NCBI GenBank assembly: GCA_011037195.1
Contig: JAAEAF010006072.1
Location: 1 to 64,000 of the forward strand
Reading direction: 5' to 3'
Source of the DNA: Triatoma infestans
Lineage: Eukaryota; Arthropoda; Insecta; Hemiptera; Reduviidae
DNA: 64,000 bases
Of the stretch, positions 1 to 10,863 are shown one piece after another (the first letter of the stretch is position 1; each line of letters opens with the position of its first letter). The notes under the pieces were generated by a model. The model was given only the letters and a program-made list of their open reading frames with translations, did no database searches and was not told the DNA's origin. A program made the translations under genes and the position numbers.

Positions 1-697
1 GGGATCCGACACTAAGTCATTCGCAACTCCAAAATCCAAAATTCCTCAACCGGAAGTACCACTTTACTGACTGAATTTTTCACTTTTTTCGCGATTATCA
101 TTAAACTCAGCACATTAACTACCCATATAAAGAGCTACAACATTTGACTAGGAAAATTCAACATTTCAACATTTTAGTTTGAAACATTTCACTAGGAAAA
201 TTCCTTTAAGGTGGGATTACATATTCCTATAATGCGCTATTTTCAGTTTCCAATACAATTCTATCATGTAAATAATATTAATCAGAATTAAATATGTTGT
301 CAAAATTTTTTGTTTGGAGAAAATTGGTTGACCGGAAGTAAGTGTTTGTTTGCTCTGATTTTACTTCCATAATTGATGTGTTTCATTAAATTTGTTATCT
401 AACTGTGAATATAGAGATCTATCACTTTGGTTTGAAACTTTTTTCGCAGAAAGTTCATTTAAAGAAGTTTAGAGGTGTGAGGGGGAAGGTTATGCCTTCT
501 TCCAAAAAGTCATTTTATTCAGTTTAGTTCCACCCATTGATATAAAACTGATGACAAATAATCATTTAGTAAAAATTATAAGTTTGAAAAATAAGTCAAT
601 TATGACTATGTAAACTTATATGTCAATTATAGTCAAATAAAATATATAACTATGTAGGGTAAGAGAAAGTCGTGTGCGTGAATCACACAGAGTTTTT
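1..697 (+). repeat. CTTAC-family repeat, 3' part (cut by window edge)
   Basis: The copy enters with the internal module (ACCGGAAGTACCACTTTACT at about 48-67) and holds a second module near 333. It ends in GTAAGAGAAAGT (662-673) followed by a GTGTG/CACAC hairpin and a T run. The left end lies outside the window. It is a non-coding interspersed repeat; the short ORFs inside it are fortuitous. Confidence 0.85.
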
Positions 698-1167
698 TGT
701 TTTATACATTTTTATCCTGACATTATCTCCATGTGTAATTAAATAACTTGCGAAACGGATTACATGCTTGTTGAATTTTATTGAATTCTTTTCAGCGGTT
801 TATTCAGCCCAGATACTATTTCAGCAACACTGTTATTTATTCATATTTATTATTGTATAAATAAACATAAATGCCAAGAGCACACACTACTCAAGAAAAT
901 TTTTTTTAATTTTTGAATGAATAAAAAATTAGGACAGAATGATCGGAATGAAGTGTAGAGGGTGTTAACGCTCCTCAGGGAGATTGTTGAACGACCGTAA
1001 CGAATTCTTTTCTGACACTTTAAAAACTTTCTCTTCATATGTTTACATTCTACACACAGACACACACACTTACCCACATGTCATTCTCGTGCTAACCTCA
1101 TAACAGTCTTCACTCTCATTGACAAATAATTCAAATACATGTGATATACCTAATTATTTTTTATTTT
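698..1167. other. Unassigned AT-rich sequence
   Basis: No coding signal. It contains T-rich and A-rich runs and short CA runs near 1056-1068. I recognise no repeat family in it. Confidence 0.5.
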
Positions 1168-1295
1168 TATTTTTTTTACTGCTGTAAGAGGAAGCAATTT
1201 TTGATTGGCTGATTGAGTCAAATTTTCAGAATATATATATTTCCGATTACGAAAATATACGTTTTAAACCGGATGGTCTCTCTCTCTCTAACAAA

Positions 1296-1330
<35 letters not shown>

Positions 1331-1565
1331 GTATTGACAAAAAATTCTTCCGTTAGTTACCAACGTTAGTTTGCGTAAAAATATTCTGTTTAGATACCAT
1401 CATTGCATCTGAGAAGAAAGTGTCAGTCAATATCCATGATACGGACTCCTTAGAATGGTTTTTGCGATTGTTCTCAAAGAAAAAAAAAACAGCTTTAACG
1501 ATTTTCCTAAAAAAGTGCGCATACTAACTAACCACATAAATGCTTAATTATTTATTTCAAAACGT
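1168..1565 (+). repeat. CTTAC-family repeat, diverged 5' part
   Basis: The left block is recognisable (GTAAGAGGAAG, CAAATTTTC), followed by a (TG)n microsatellite at about 1301-1326 in the family's usual internal position. Traces of the GATACCATCATTGCATCTGA segment and the start of the internal module follow. It runs into the next plus-strand copy, so the two lie head to tail. Confidence 0.7.
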
Positions 1566-1589
1566 TTTTCTAGAAAAACTAAATTTTCC

Positions 1590-2735
1590 TTTCTCATCCT
1601 CCTAGTAAGCGGAAGTAGTGCGATCGTGTCAAATTTTCGAAATTGAATTTACACCGGAAATACATGTTTACAGTGCCCCTGACTACAAAAAAAAAAAAAA
1701 AATGTTTCTAGCAAATGATCTGTTAATGTGTGTGAGTTTAAACAGAAAATCTCAAAAACGAAAAGTTTCAGGAAGCTCAAACTTAGTAATTCTTTTTCAC
1801 CGCATCAGACACGAAGATCCGGGCAAAATCCATCAACCGGAAGTGCGATTTAAGTGAACGGATTTTCTGATTTTCAGTTTTTCATGATTGCTGCCGAAAA
1901 AGGCTCTATTTTTTTTTTTTTAACTTCGTATTCTACCAGAAACATCAATAGGGAAGGGAATAGCTAAGTGGTTAGCTACTGGGACTCCCACGCAGGAGGA
2001 CCCAGGAGGTTCGAGGCAAAGTCGGTGCATTACCCTTGTAGATTGTTTGTTTTTTTTCTTCTAGAAGGCCTTACAGTCACTGTCCGGTGGTCGTACAGGT
2101 GGGCTTAAGGATTGGTTCCTACCCTGATTTTGAACACTGCTCCGTGACGTGCTTTGGCGCTCAGGGCGACCTGGAAGGAACGGGGCCAAGTCGACCACAT
2201 GCACTGTTTGACGCGCCTTAAATTAAAAAAAAGAAGAAAAGAAACTTAAATACCTATCATTTATTTTTTTTTGAAAAATTTTCCCGGGAAAATTGATTTT
2301 TGGGGATTTCTAGAAGAACAGAACGTTATGCTTTCCTCCAAAAGTACCACTTCAGTATAGTAAACGGTCTTATCACCTACATAATATAATTGCACATTAG
2401 AAACATAGGGAGTATTCCAAGTTTGAAGAAAATCAGTTAACGTGAAGTTCAAGTTGAAGCAGAGGTTTCTGAGCTTTTCCAAATTGTCAACGTGAAAATA
2501 GTTCAAACGATTTTCTTGAAAACTTGAACCAATAAAAGCCCCGCTACCTGTAATTGTTATTGGAAAACAATTATCTAGAAAGACTGATTTTTTACAAAAG
2601 TTTTAGGGTATCTGTACCAAAGTTTGGCTCATCTTTAAAACTGTCGTGATAAGTTTTACGGGGGGTGGGGGCGGTAGAGAGCTCTGCCTTTCATTGTACT
2701 CACATTCACACAGATCTTATGGTCTAAAAACCAAC
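1590..2735 (+). repeat. CTTAC-family repeat interrupted by a SINE
   Basis: A good left block at 1600-1690 (GCGATCGTGTCAAATTTTCG, then TTACACCGGAAATACATG) is followed by CATCAACCGGAAGTGCGATT at about 1830. The module resumes after the SINE at 1951-2243 (TTTTCCCGGGAAAATTGATT, GTACCACTTCAGTATAGTA). The right end is poorly conserved (ACTCACATTCACACAGA at about 2700). The SINE therefore inserted into an existing copy. Confidence 0.8.
1951..2243 (+). mobile_element. tRNA-derived SINE, family 1
   Basis: A pol III A-box-like TAGCTAAGTGG (1961-1971) and a B-box-like GGTTCGAGGC (2008-2017) are spaced as in a tRNA-derived promoter. A roughly 200-bp unrelated body follows, then an A-rich tail (about 2220-2243). 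It interrupts the CTTAC repeat, whose module resumes directly after the tail. I could not identify a clean target duplication. The body differs from the SINEs near 31.8, 44.4 and 47.3 kb. Family name unknown. Confidence 0.7.
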
Positions 2736-2848
2736 TAGGATAATAACAATCACAAATTTTTATTTATAATATGCTAAAGCCATCTAAATATTTATTAAAA
2801 GATTTAGTGAACGAGTCTTTTCTAAATGATTTCATGGAGAATTTGTAA

Positions 2849-3435
2849 ATAAAAAATCTGATGTGAAACACTCGCAGCAGTTTCTCTTACTCCATTTCTC
2901 AAAATTACAATTGACAAATTTTATAGTCAGTACCAAATTTAATGATATTCGTCGAAAACAGAAAAAACTGTTCAGTAAAACTGCGCATTTCTGGTTAACT
3001 AATTTTCTTGAAACTCTGGATTTTGGCCATCTATTTATTTCTAATTAATTTTGTTTGGATGATAGAATTGAATAATCAACTATGATAGCACTTAGAGAAA
3101 AACATAACCCCACCCCTCCCCCAAAAAAGCCCTTAGATTAATTTTCCCAGAGAAATGTTTCAAATAAAATTTCAAGCTCTTTGTATGTGTAGTTGATATT
3201 CCAAGTTTGAAGAAAATTGTTGGAGCGATTTTTGCGAAAATCGCAAAAAACTAAAAAAAAACTAGTAAAATGAAACTTCCGGTTGAGGAATCATGACAGC
3301 TAACGTACAGTCAGATCCTATGGTGATACCTGAACGGAATATCAAGTTTCAATTTTCTACGATTTTTCGTTTTTGCGCTATGCTGTTCACATACACACAC
3401 ACACACGCACACACTCTCTCTCTCTCTCTCGCTCG

Positions 3436-3473
<38 letters not shown>

Positions 3474-3600
3474 TACACACCATTTGCTAAAAACCACTAT
3501 GGACTCAGGGGACCTTGAAACGGATATTTCCGGTGAAAACTCGATGTCGAAAATTTGACACGATTACAATACTTCCTCTTACCAGGAGCAAGAGAAAGTA
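2849..3600 (-). repeat. CTTAC-family repeat, complete copy
   Basis: Read on the minus strand it starts at the left end (complement of GAGCAAGAGAAAGTA, 3586-3600). It continues through the GTGTCAAATTTTC and CACCGGAAATA block and a long compound microsatellite (complement of 3396-3480), then one and a half internal modules. It ends with the 3' hairpin (ATCTGATGTGAAACACTC on the plus strand at about 2856). Length is about 750 bp. It is one of the cleanest copies and defines both ends. Confidence 0.88.
3396..3480. repeat. Compound (CA)n(CT)n(CA)n microsatellite
   Basis: Alternating CA and CT tracts inside the minus-strand CTTAC copy, at the position where every copy of the family carries TG/CA. 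Confidence 0.95.
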
Positions 3601-3690
3601 AAAATCTGATGTGAAACACTCACAGCACTTTCTCTAATTGCAATTTACACAGTAATCTTACTTACAGCAATAAGAGAAACTTAAAAGTGC
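3601..3690 (-). repeat. CTTAC-family 3'-end fragment joined head to tail
   Basis: Directly abuts the left end of the previous copy: AAAATCTGATGTGAAACACT, then the inverse of GTAAGAGAAAG and the start of the 3' block. It is lost after about 90 bp. See the head-to-tail finding. Confidence 0.75.
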
Positions 3691-4194
3691 GTCGACAATG
3701 ATTAATAATAATAATACATATAAGTGAACTAAACGAGACTTTATAAGAATTATTATAAACTAAAAAGAAAAAAAAATACATATTAAACCGATTTAATATT
3801 GAAGCATTTTGGTGTGGCGAGTTTTGTGTGTTTGAGTGTAAGTGTAGTGCAGTGGTGACCAGGGCGGGACTTTGGCCGCAGTTGTTACGAACACCTGTAG
3901 TACTTCTACACCTAGCTATTAACAGCACTCTCTTGTTTAACTACTATTTTCATACTTAGTACCGCTTACAATAATACAGTTGTAACATGTGTGCACCATT
4001 CTTGAAACTATTATAATTTTAGGTGATTAAATCTGAGGGTTAAATTGTCTACCTCTCCGATACCATATTTACATTCTTGCTTTTATTACAATCATAAAAT
4101 TAATTAATCACTTATCTCTTTTTAAAATGGTGGTTGAGAGATATATACTTATATGTATGGCATGATACCGCTGCTGCAACTCTTAGATCTCTTC
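3691..4194. other. Unassigned sequence
   Basis: AT-rich, no coding signal and no recognised repeat. Confidence 0.5.
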
Positions 4195-4455
4195 GGATAT
4201 CAGTTTTTTCGGGGGAAAAATTCAAATAAAAGGTGAAAAGCTAGATGTGTGCCGAATATATCGCTAGTTTAAAGAAAATCTTTGAAGCTGTTTACGATTT
4301 TAGTGGGAAAAGAAACTCAATGTGAGTAATTCCTATGATTTTTTGTTCCAGTTTTGAGTTATTTTGTTCACATAATCAATAATTTCGATTCCCCCAAAAA
4401 TAATTTTTTAATATTTCCAGGGGATTTCAATATATTTCCGGTAAAATTGTTATTG
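4195..4455 (-). repeat. CTTAC-family repeat, strongly diverged
   Basis: Faint module match on the minus strand (TCAAATAAAAGGTGAAAAG, TTTAAAGAAAATCTTTGAAG, then GATTTTTTGTTCCAG and ATATTTCCGGT in family order). Both ends are eroded. Confidence 0.45.
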
Positions 4456-5518
4456 ATTGCCAACTGGTCCCGTACAGCGGGAATTAAGAAATATTAACAG
4501 AAAGGATTTTTTTTGTTATCAAAATTGATCATAATAACGGAGTATTATTTTTGTACAATTTTTTATCATTTATTTAAAAAGATATTTTTACATTTGTTAC
4601 GACGTAAGTGAAGGTTAGCGTGCTATCTGGTGCGTGAAACTGGTATTATTACTAACTGTTAGTTAGATAGATCTTGCAAACATAAATAAAAAATGTTCCT
4701 CAATCTAGTTTTATATCTCTTAGGTTTTATATTTAATATTATTTTATGCACAGTTTTTTTGCTCTTTTTTTTAATATGCACTTTCTGCAAACGGGTCGTG
4801 ATTCGAAATTCGGACAAAAAAAAATCAAATAGAACTTTGGCCTGTTTTTCAGTTCTGCAGAAATAGTGTATGCAAATATTTTGGGTTCAGCGTGCACCCA
4901 TTCAAACATCACTAAGGAAGCCTAAGCTCGCTTCACTGAGGAAGTGCAACCAAGTAGTAGTTCGCCAACGTAGTCCTGGAAAAGTTAGAATAAGGATAAG
5001 GTAAGTGAAATGGCGGTATGATGATGTAAAAGCATTGGTCGAACCAAAAAAATAAAAAAATTAATACCAATCACCGTCAAGAGTTCAGGAATAAGGATAA
5101 AAAAAAAAAGAGAAAGGGATGGAGAACAGTGAATACTGGGAGGAGAGAATGAACCATAGAATTGTTAGCCGTTATTACAATAAATCAAGAGAAGTATGAG
5201 TGTATTTAAGGGTTTAAGACGAAATACGGTCCAGAGAAATACAATTTAAAAAAACTGACGAAAGATGACCGGATTATTACCAGGAGCTACATTATAAAGA
5301 ACAGGACAGAAGTTTAGGGAGAGAGTAGAAGCTCAGGATGTGGTGCATAAATGTGGTTGTTAGTATTTGCAAGAAAAGGAAGTATGGTAAAAGAAGCCTA
5401 AGAAAATGCAAAGTGTGTGTGGGGGGGGGGGGGGAGCGAGTCATTAAAGTAGAGAAGGGTTTTAATCCAAAACCCTTGAAATCAATATCTACCTGAGAAA
5501 TGTTTAGAATAACAACAT
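4456..5518. other. Unassigned sequence
   Basis: No convincing coding exon. It contains a 14-bp G run at about 5421-5434. CACTGAGGAAGTGCAACC near 4938 vaguely resembles the Penelope-type ribozyme core, but I do not call it. Confidence 0.5.
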
Positions 5519-5531
5519 ATACATATATTTT

Positions 5532-5872
5532 GTTGTGGTTGGGTCCGTAGAGCTGCAGAGCATCAGAGATATTGTCTGTGGTTGTCTGCTTCTTTTCGTG
5601 GTCGTCGACCGGTTTCGCGCCTTCGCCCATCATCATGATGTTTTTTGTCAAAACTTGCACAGAGTAAATTTAGCTTATACACTAAAATGTATAACATAAA
5701 GTGTATATCAGGATGTTTTGTTGTGAAAACTAACAAAGACAGTAACATAGACTTGCACAGAGCAAATTTAGTTTATACACTAAAGTGTATAACACTGTTT
5801 CGACAAAATATCATGATGCGAAACCGGTCGATGACTACGAAAAGAAGCAGACAATCGCGGAAAATATCTCTG
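5532..5872. mobile_element. Penelope-like fold-back insertion with degenerate hammerhead motifs
   Basis: Left arm (about 5558-5640) and right arm (about 5802-5872) are inverted copies of one sequence, ending CATCAGAGATATT... and ...AATATCTCTGAT. The left arm on the minus strand keeps GGGC/GAAACCGGTC of the hammerhead-like core with C3 of CTGATGA changed. The right arm has lost stem II. It starts GTTGTGGTTGG and ends CTCTG, exactly like the copy at 62017. Flanks ATACATATATTTT (5519-5531) and ATACATGTATAGT (5873-5885) match at 10 of 13 positions, an aged target duplication. Confidence 0.7.
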
Positions 5873-5989
5873 ATACATGTATAGTTGCATATGTAGAGTT
5901 GACATTTCAAAATCTATAGTTCATATGTGCAGTTTAAAGGAATTGGAGTTAATACAATTATAAAACATAAATTTCATATAAATTCTAAA

Positions 5990-6360
5990 AAAAAACAAAA
6001 AAAACTAATCGATCTTCTATAAGCCACACTTCCTATGTAGATGGTAAAGCCATATATTATACTGAATAATACTTTAGAGGAAAGCAAACGTACTGCCCCC
6101 CCCCACACCCCCCCAAAAGCTACTGCCCCCCCACAAGCCCCCAAAAATAAATTTTTCCGGAAAAAATATTTCAATAAAAGCGACAGGTGTTTGTGTTGGT
6201 AGACGGTATACGATGTTTAAAGAAAATCGTTGGAGCGTTTTCGAGAAACTGGAAAAAAAATTAGTTTACTAAAATCGCACTTCCGGTTGTTGGAATTTGC
6301 CAGAAATCTTCCTGTCTGATGCGGTGCTCTTCTTATAGGTATAAGAGGAAGTGAAAAATG
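5990..6360 (-). repeat. CTTAC-family repeat, internal module
   Basis: Minus-strand module with C-rich tract (about 6096-6140), TTTAAAGAAAATCGTTGGAG and TCGCACTTCCGGTTG (6276-6290). The microsatellite and most of the left block are absent, although TATAAGAGGAAGTG survives near 6338. Confidence 0.75.
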
Positions 6361-6439
6361 TAAAGAGAAAAAAAAATACTTGAGTTCCGGTCCCAGATTT
6401 AAGTCTTTCAACTAATATCTTTATATCTTACTCTAGAGT

Positions 6440-7025
6440 TTAATAACCTAGGTACGACCTTCACAAGGACATAGCTCCTTAGGTAAGCATTTCCGGACCA
6501 GTACATTCCAACTTTTAATGGCTGTTTCCGGAGCCTTTTCTTTTTTCTTTTTTAACACTTTGGTGTGTTAAAGCGAGACCAAGTTATAAGATATATTACA
6601 TTAGTGGTTAAAAAGAAAGCGAAGAAGATAAAGTGATGCCAATAAGAAAAACATCATGGCCGGTGATCACTGATATTCAAGGTCATTACCTCCTTCCAGC
6701 GGACCTGACATTCTTGTTGGATAGTAACACTATGTCATGGAATGCCGAATGTCATTAAATTGCACACAATTATATGTCTAACCATTATGATATTTCCCCT
6801 TTGATTCATATTCATTAAAAAGATTAAATTTTATGACTTTTACGAAATAAATCTTTACTTCTCCCGCCATTTTTCTTTTTACCATGAATGATGATAGAGA
6901 ACTTAGGGGGGATGGAATGATACATGGGAAAGGGATGATTCCGATATGATCTTGTTGGCAGTGTTTTTGAAGAATAATACGTATTTTCATATTCTCAGCC
7001 ATTGAAGTATTGAGCAGAATAATCT
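6440..7025. other. Unassigned sequence
   Basis: No coding signal and no repeat family that I can name. Confidence 0.5.
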
Positions 7026-7029
7026 CTAC

Positions 7030-7470
7030 TGTGAAAGATTCGCACGACTTTTTCGTATTGTAATTGTTACAATTATAATTCGTAAATTGTCTTCAAACTC
7101 GGAATTTTCAACTGGAGTGCGAATCATACCGTATATTTTGTTTGTTCCTAAGATATAGTTACTAATTCAATATGTCAATATTGTGGAGAGGTGCAGACGA
7201 TCAAATAGCAAACGATCTATCAGGTCCCTTCAGTTCTGGTCAGCCAATGTAGAGAGGTAAACCTTTAATTTAGAGAACCAAAAATCCCATCCTAAAACCA
7301 ATTTCCCTGGAGAAACGTTTCACATAAAAGCTCCTAGTCTTATATGTGTAGAGTTAAAAGGAAATCAAATTTTAAAGAAAATCACTGGAGTCATTTCTGG
7401 AGAAAACCACCAACAACCTGAAAAATCCATTAAATAAAGTCGCACTTCCGGTTGACATGGATTTTAAATG
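7030..7470 (-). repeat. CTTAC-family repeat, 3' half
   Basis: Minus strand: remnants of the 3' hairpin (GTGAAAGATTCGCACGACTT at about 7031), then the module with CCTGGAGAAACGTTTCACAT and TCGCACTTCCGGTTGACATG (7440-7459). Confidence 0.7.
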
Positions 7471-7499
7471 TAGCTTTATGCAGAAAATATCTAACATCA

Positions 7500-7925
7500 A
7501 AAATTACAGTAAGTGCAAACCTGATATTCAGTGTAGATATCACCAGCAAATTGGAAATCTACCAAACCGGAAGTGCGAATTTACTGAATAGTTTTACCTG
7601 ATTGGCTCCAGCGATTTTCTTTAAACTTGGCACAATAACAGCTTTAAACCGATTATTTTTATTTCTAAACATTTTTTTCTCGGAACATTGATATTTGGCA
7701 GTTACATGGCGGAGTAAATGCTATATAAAGCTTTCCTCCAAAGTACCACTTCAGTATAATATACAGTTTTGCTATCTACATAATGCAATATACATTAGGA
7801 GTGGATTAATGTGTGTTTTATTACAGAATAGGATTTTTTAGAATTTTCCTGAAAATGGTTACAATGATTTTCTTTTGATTTTGGAATGGTTGCTGCATAG
7901 ATTGAAAACGTATCACTATGACCTA
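7500..7925 (+). repeat. CTTAC-family repeat, internal modules
   Basis: Plus strand: ACCGGAAGTGCGAATTTACT (7565-7584), GTACCACTTCAGTATAATA, then a second partial module. It lies immediately upstream of, and in the same orientation as, the complete copy at 7931. Confidence 0.8.
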
Positions 7926-7930
7926 AAATA

Positions 7931-8870
7931 TTTTTACTTTCTCTTACTCCTAGTAAGACGAAATATTGTAATCATGTCAAATTTTCTATATCGAGTTTTC
8001 ACCGGAAATATCCGTTTTGAGGTCCCTTGAGTCCAAAAAGGTGGTTTTTAGCAAATGGTCTGTGTGTGTGTGAACAGTATAGCTCAAAAATGAAAAACTG
8101 CAGAAAGTTGAAAGTTGATATTCTGTCTAGGTATCACCATGGGATCTGACAGTACGTTATCTGTCAAAATTCCTCAACCGGAAGTACCACTTTACTAGTT
8201 GTTTTTTTTGCGTTTTTCTCAAAAATCGCTCCGACAATTTTCTTCAAACTTGGTCCATCAACTGCACATACAACGAGCTAGAACTTTTATTTGAAACATT
8301 TCTCTGGGAAAATTCATTTAAGGGCAGTTATGGGGAGAGCTGGGGGTTAGAATTTCATCTAAAGTGCTATTTCAGATTATTAGACAATTCGGCCTCAATA
8401 TAAAGTTAATTAGAATTGAATATGTTGTTGAAATTCCGAGTTTGAAAAAATCGGATAACCGGAATTGCGTTTCCTTTACTACTTTAGTAAATGACTTTTT
8501 CACTTTTTCGCAATTTTCTCTCAATATATAAACTACACATACAAAGATCAACATCTTTTATTTGAAACATTTCTATGGAAAAATTCATTTAAGGGCACTT
8601 TTAGGGGAGGGCTGGGGTTATGTTTTTCTCTAAAGTGTATCATAGTTGATTATACAATCTACCATCCAAGAAAATTAATTAGAAATAAATAGATGGCCAA
8701 AATTTCCGAGTTTAAGGAAATTAGTCAAACCGGAAGTGCGCTTTTACTGAACAGTTTTTTCCGTTTTCGACGATTTTCATTAAATTTGCTGCACAAACTA
8801 TAAAATTTGATTATAATTTTGAGAACTGGAGTAAGAGAAAGTTGTGTGAGTGTTTCACACCAGATTTTTT
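7931..8870 (+). repeat. CTTAC-family repeat, complete reference copy
   Basis: Best full-length plus copy, about 940 bp. Left end TTACTTTCTCTTACTCCTAG (7934-7953), block with TTTTCACCGGAAATATCC, a short (TG)n at about 8060-8071, then modules whose ACCGGAA motifs lie at about 8177, 8457 and 8713, a period of about 255-280 bp. The right end GAGTAAGAGAAAGTTG (8830-8845) is followed by the hairpin GTGTGA-GTGTT-TCACAC (8845-8861) and CAGATTTTTT. There is no ORF of note, consistent with a non-autonomous element. Confidence 0.9.
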
Positions 8871-8879
8871 TCTGATTTG

Positions 8880-9115
8880 AGAGGGTTATTGGTGCGGTCG
8901 GTCAGTTACTTTAAATTTAAATTTGTACAAGCTTTGTTGCTTTAAAGTCATAGAGCGCTCCACATAAGGTATACAAGTAAAATCCCAACCATCATTTTTT
9001 TGGCCAGCCCACCGGAAAAACATTGCAATGCTGCAATTTTAAAGAAAATTTCTAGATTATATTGCATTAATTAGAGTAGCAGGTAGTGGTGTGAGTGTTT
9101 CACATCAGATTTTTT
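8880..9115 (+). repeat. CTTAC-family repeat, alternative (type B) 3' end
   Basis: Same 3' hairpin (GTGTGAGTGTTTCACATCAG, about 9090-9109). The preceding ~200 bp differ from the type A tail and instead hold TCAGTTACTTTAAATTTAAA, ACAAGCTTTGTTG, AGCGCTCCACATAAGGTATA and a GCCAGCCCACC segment. The same alternative tail occurs at about 21150-21350 and 53220-53415. Confidence 0.8.
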
Positions 9116-9116
9116 T

Positions 9117-9216
9117 TTACCTACTCAGGGGACCTGATAATACCTATTTCTAATGAAATCTCAATTTGACACGATCGCAATAAAACCTCCTCTAAACTAA
9201 GGGGTAAGAGAAAGTA
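9117..9216 (-). repeat. CTTAC-family repeat, 5'-end fragment
   Basis: Minus-strand left block only (CTCAGGGGACCTGATAATAC, TTTGACACGATCGCAATA, GGGGTAAGAGAAAGTAA). It points against the preceding plus copy, so the two meet at their 3' end and internal break respectively. Confidence 0.75.
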
Positions 9217-10155
9217 ATTAACATTTAATGTTTTTTTTTTCATTTTTTTTTTTTTGCTACAATAAACACGTATATAAATAGTTAATCAATAAATAAATCA
9301 GATGATTTAAAATAATAAATAATAATGATAAAGTTTACAAAGCAATTTACTTAGTACTAGACGGGTACAGATTGTACACAGTCTCTGTGTGTGTGTGTGT
9401 GTGTGTGTATGTGTGTGCAGTAGCAGAAACTCGCTAGAGCGAGAATAGAAAACTGTGCAGCATCCTAAATGGGTTCATTGAACCCAACACCAACTCCTCT
9501 ATTTTACCAGAAAGGAATATTTCTCTATTTTTATTATTAATATTATTATTATTAAAATCAAATCTGATAAAACTAAAAATAAAAATAATCAATTCTTGTG
9601 TAGCTTTTTATTTTCTCGAATAAAGTGAAGGATAATCGCTAAAATCGATTGTAATGATCAAATATCACATAATGTTATTAGAGATATAAAAAAAAAGGAC
9701 TTTATTTATTTTTTCTTATATATGTATATATATATATTAATTTCGTTTTATGTAGGTATATATTATATTTTATTTTTTTAAACAAGCAGAAAATATAATA
9801 TAAAGAGAAAGATAGCACACGAATCTTTTTAATGTTTATATTTTGCTATTTGCGGAATAGTTTGACATACTGGTACAAGTTCTTCTGCGTCGACGTGCTG
9901 ACGGACGCAGAGGTAAAGGAAGCGTGTTATATCAACTCCTTATTATCTACATCTATTATTTTTTTTCCTCTCTCTTGAGCTCTTTACATTTTTCTACACA
10001 TTTTATATATTATATACAGAGCATTTACAATTTTTTATATCTATATATAAAATCTCTCTTACTATTATTTTATATATTTTTTTTTTTATTCTTATTGTAA
10101 TTTACAACATTTTATTTCCAAGTTTTTTATTTGAACTAAATAAATATGTTTATTG
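9217..10155. other. Unassigned AT-rich sequence with microsatellites
   Basis: Holds (TG)n at about 9385-9416, ATT-type runs near 9530-9550 and TA-rich tracts near 9716-9740 and 10010-10080. No coding signal. Confidence 0.55.
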
Positions 10156-10159
10156 TTTT

Positions 10160-10863
10160 TTCTTTACTTTCTCTTACTCCAAATAAAAGGTAGCACTGTA
10201 ATCGTGTCAAATTTCCGTTATCGAGTTTTCAACCGGAAAAACATACTTTAGGGTTCTATGAGTACAAAAAAGTGGTTTTTAGAAAATGGTCTTTGTGTGT
10301 GTCTATGAACAGCATAGCTGAAAAACATAAAATCGCAGTTAGTTCAAAATTGATACTCCGCTTAGGTAACAGCATGTGACTGGAGATTAGAAAGTTCCAG
10401 TCAAAATTTCTTGACGAAAATACCACCTATCATTTTAGTGAATTTTGTTTTCTTCACTTTTTTTGCAAATTTTACTAAAATGGCTCTAAAGATACTCTTT
10501 AAACTTAGATACCAGTTACACATATTAAGAACTAAAATTTTTATTTTCAATATTTCTCTGGGAAAATTCATTTCAGGCGGTTTATTGGGGATGGCTAAGG
10601 GGTTATGTTTTCTTACAAAGTGCCCTTTCAGTTTATTATACAATTGTATCATCTAGTAATATTAATGAGGATTAAATATGTTGCCGAAATTCTGAGTTTA
10701 AAAAACTCGACCGAAGTGCACATTTACTAAACAGTTTTTTCTCAGTTTTCTGCGAATTTCTCCATAAAAACACCAATGGATTTCTTTAATGGTTTTATAG
10801 TAACTATAAATACAGAGACCTATTACTTTTATTTGAAACATTTTCCGAGAAAGTATTACGATC
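10160..10863 (+). repeat. CTTAC-family repeat, copy split by a fold-back insertion (left piece)
   Basis: Left end ACTTTCTCTTACTCC at 10166-10180, GTAATCGTGTCAAATTTCCG, the TTTTTAGAAAATGGTCT segment and two module copies follow. The tail runs into AAGTATTACGATC (10851-10863), which belongs to the left block of a following copy. That copy resumes at 11058. Confidence 0.75.

Noticed and set aside
3293..3558. ORFs with Thr-His and Ser-Leu runs
   Set aside because: They are translations of the CA/CT microsatellite inside a repeat copy.
5292..5660. A 122-codon minus-strand ORF
   Set aside because: Overlaps the left arm of a fold-back element and a poly-G run; no domain.
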